Notes under the pieces: generated by a model
The model's database searches: none
Told to the model about the DNA's origin: nothing
What the model saw: only the letters and a program-made list of their open reading frames with translations
Shown here: piece by piece, positions 4,137 through 5,662 of the stretch
Position numbering within the stretch: position 1 is the stretch's first letter
How the letters are laid out: every line of letters begins with the position of its first letter
Assembly: GCA_016206945.1 (NCBI GenBank)
Contig: JACQQP010000093.1
Span: 1-5,662 of the forward strand
DNA from: Candidatus Omnitrophota bacterium
GTDB lineage: Bacteria; Omnitrophota; Omnitrophia; Omnitrophales; Danuiimicrobiaceae
Length of the DNA stretch: 5,662 nt
Direction: 5' to 3'
Program-made: the position numbers and the translations under genes

Positions 4137-5536
4137 GCGGTCACTTTCTCTTTTGCCTCTTCCAAAACCTCATCGATGGAGCCCTTCATATAAAAGGCTT
4201 GTTCTGGGATATGATCGAGTTCTCCGCCAACGAGCATCTTAAATCCGCGTACGGTTTCTTCGCGCTTCACATATTTTCCCTTTCGGCCTGTAAATTGTTC
4301 CGCGACGAAGAAGGGCTGTGAGAGAAATTTTTCAATTTTTCTCGCGCGCATCACAACCGCTTTGTCTTCAGGCGAAAGTTCATTCACGCCGAGAATCGCG
4401 ATAATATCGCGGAGGTCCTTATAGCGCTGGAGCGTTTTCTGGACTTGGCGCGCAGTGTCGTAATGTTCTTCGCCTACAATTCTTGGATCCAGCATGCGAG
4501 AAGTGGAATCCAAAGGATCCACGGCGGGATAAATTCCGAGTTCTGCAATTTGACGCGAAAGTACGGTGATGCCGTCCAAGTGGGAAAACGTGGTTGCAGG
4601 AGCTGGATCGGTTAAATCGTCTGCGGGAACGTAAATGGCTTGAACGGATGTGATGGATCCTGATTTTGTGGAGGCAATTCGCTCTTGAAGCTGGGCCATT
4701 TCGGTTCCAAGTGTCGGCTGATATCCCACGGCGGAAGGCATTCGGCCGAGGAGCGCTGATACTTCAGAGCCCGCCTGAACGAAACGGAAAATGTTGTCGA
4801 TAAATACAAGCACATCTTGGTGAGCCTCATCTCGGAAATATTCAGCCATGGTGAGCCCGCTCAAACCTACGCGAAGCCTTGCGCCGGGCGGCTCGTTCAT
4901 TTGGCCGAAGACCAGCGCCGTTTTGCTTACCACCCCTGATTGATTCAATTCAAGCCAAAGATCATTTCCCTCGCGCGTCCGTTCTCCAACGCCGCAGAAG
5001 ACCGAAACACCACCATGTTCCGTGGCGAGATTATGGATCAGTTCCATAATGATGACTGTTTTCCCGACGCCCGCGCCACCAAAAAGACCCACCTTGCCAC
5101 CTTTTGGATAAGGAGCCAGAAGATCGATCACTTTGATTCCAGTTTCAAAAACGGTGGTAACGGGAAGCAATTCTTCGAAGGAAGGAGCGGGCCGGTGAAT
5201 CGGATAGCGTTTCTTCGGATCTTTAAGCGGGCCTTTCTCATCAATGGCATTTCCTAAGAGGTTGAAAATTCGCCCCAGTGTCTGGTCTCCTACGGGGACG
5301 GAAATTGGAGCTCCTGTGTCGATGGCCTTCATGCCGCGCACGAGCCCATCGGTCGAGGCAAGGGCGATACAGCGCGTAATGTTATCGCCAATGTGTTGGG
5401 CCACCTCCAGTGTGAGGTTGATATTGCGCTCGGCATCTTCAATCTTGACGGCGTGGAACAGTTTCGGCAGTTTCTCTGACTCAAAGCGGATGTCCACGCT
5501 CGGTCCGATTACTTGTACGATGGCTCCTTCATTCAT
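4133..5536 (-). CDS. atpD: ATP synthase F1 beta subunit
   Basis: Catalytic subunit of F1Fo ATP synthase, at the inner face of the cytoplasmic membrane. The product is 467 aa, normal for the family. Visible sites: P-loop GGAGVGKT at 153-160 (Lys159, Thr160), GERTREGNDL at 184-193 with catalytic Glu185, Walker B VLVFIDNIFR at 242-251 with Asp247, the adenine-pocket Tyr336 in GIYPAVD, and the signature PAVDPLDSTS at 337-346. The region of the DELSEED lever reads NELSPED at 385-391, so one acidic residue is Asn and one Glu is Pro. I chose the ATG at 5536 because it starts MNEGAIVQVIG, the family N-terminus, and has AGGA 6 bases upstream. The open frame continues 36 codons further to 5644, but that part is encoded by the palindromic repeat. 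atpG is expected just beyond the right edge. The stop overlaps the next gene by GTGA. Confidence 0.98.
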   Translation of the reverse strand: MNEGAIVQVIGPSVDIRFESEKLPKLFHAVKIEDAERNINLTLEVAQHIGDNITRCIALASTDGLVRGMKAIDTGAPISVPVGDQTLGRIFNLLGNAIDEKGPLKDPKKRYPIHRPAPSFEELLPVTTVFETGIKVIDLLAPYPKGGKVGLFGGAGVGKTVIIMELIHNLATEHGGVSVFCGVGERTREGNDLWLELNQSGVVSKTALVFGQMNEPPGARLRVGLSGLTMAEYFRDEAHQDVLVFIDNIFRFVQAGSEVSALLGRMPSAVGYQPTLGTEMAQLQERIASTKSGSITSVQAIYVPADDLTDPAPATTFSHLDGITVLSRQIAELGIYPAVDPLDSTSRMLDPRIVGEEHYDTARQVQKTLQRYKDLRDIIAILGVNELSPEDKAVVMRARKIEKFLSQPFFVAEQFTGRKGKYVKREETVRGFKMLVGGELDHIPEQAFYMKGSIDEVLEEAKEKVTA

Positions 5537-5540
5537 ATGT

Positions 5541-5546
5541 TTTCCT
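5541..5546 (-). promoter_or_regulatory. Ribosome binding site that fixes the atpD start
   Basis: AGGAAA on the minus strand, with AGGA 6 bases before the ATG at 5536. It is the clearest Shine-Dalgarno sequence in the window and rules against the longer in-frame start at 5644. Confidence 0.75.
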
Positions 5547-5550
5547 AGGT

Positions 5551-5662
5551 CGTCATTGCGAGGCACCAAGCCAAACGTGGCCGAAGCAATCTCAAAACTC
5601 CGAGATTGCTTCGCCGTACCGACCGTACGGCACCGCAACACCAAGCGCCCGACCGGCGCTCG
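5551..5662. repeat. Palindrome-rich intergenic repeat element before atpD (continues past the edge)
   Basis: Three perfect inverted repeats lie in tandem. CGAAGCAATCTC (5582-5593) pairs with GAGATTGCTTCG (5602-5613) over an 8-base loop. GCCGTAC (5613-5619) pairs with GTACGGC (5625-5631), and AGCGCC (5644-5649) pairs with GGCGCT (5655-5660); the last two both have the 5-base loop CGACC. The left part begins CGTCATTGCGAGG at 5551-5563. GTCATTGCGAGG and GAAGCAATCTC blocks are familiar to me as dispersed, REP/MITE-like intergenic repeats in many bacterial genomes. ACCAAGC occurs at 5564-5570 and again at 5640-5646. No T-run follows on the minus strand, so it is not a normal terminator. It sits in the leader of atpD and could shape mRNA processing between atpG and atpD. 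Confidence 0.75.

Noticed and set aside
4940..5257. 105-codon plus-strand ORF opposite atpD
   Set aside because: Antisense shadow of a highly conserved gene; no family features and no start signals.
5537..5644. 36-codon N-terminal extension of atpD up to 5644
   Set aside because: The extension is encoded by the palindromic repeat, is absent from the family, and the ATG at 5536 has a good ribosome binding site and the family N-terminus.

Overview
The window is a compact piece of bacterial energy-metabolism DNA, read almost entirely on the minus strand. In transcription order (right to left) it holds the F-type ATP synthase beta subunit (atpD), a short unknown ORF with a nucleotidyltransferase-family gene, a secreted alpha/beta-hydrolase-like gene, the ATP synthase epsilon subunit (atpC), and then the complex I genes nuoJ, nuoK and the 5' two thirds of nuoL, which runs off the left edge. 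One small membrane-protein gene of unknown function lies on the plus strand between the atp and nuo blocks. No RNA gene, CRISPR array, transposase or integrase is visible.

The organism is a bacterium, probably Gram-negative. Complex I plus F-ATPase, an epsilon subunit that lacks its C-terminal helices, tight gene packing and a palindromic repeat containing GTCATTGCGAGG and GAAGCAATCTC blocks would suit an uncultivated lineage of the Omnitrophota or deltaproteobacterial kind. That placement is a weak inference from memory, not something the sequence proves.

Region by region. 5537-5662 is a palindrome-rich repeat element in front of atpD. 4133-5536 is atpD. 2657-4132 is foreign-looking material between atpD and atpC, which are normally adjacent. 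It contains two units: the small ORF plus nucleotidyltransferase, coupled to the atpD stop through a GTGA overlap, and the hydrolase. The hydrolase is bracketed by two 47-bp direct copies of the first codons of atpC (46/47 identical). The left-over copy forms a 44-codon ORF that ends just past the hydrolase start and could act as a leader. 2378-2656 is the short atpC, whose 3' end overlaps the convergent plus-strand gene. 2017-2136 carries a plausible pair of divergent promoters, one for nuoJKL and one for the plus-strand gene. 1-2016 is nuoJKL with 2-4 bp spacing.

Together the core genes make and use the proton gradient: NuoJ, NuoK and NuoL are proton-translocating membrane subunits of NADH dehydrogenase, and AtpD and AtpC belong to the F1 part of ATP synthase. 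The inserted genes have no known link to this job and probably use the operon as a well-expressed landing site. The most interesting signals are the atpC-derived repeats around the hydrolase, the small-ORF/nucleotidyltransferase module, the epsilon truncation alongside an altered DELSEED motif in beta, and the multi-hairpin repeat with two identical CGACC loops.
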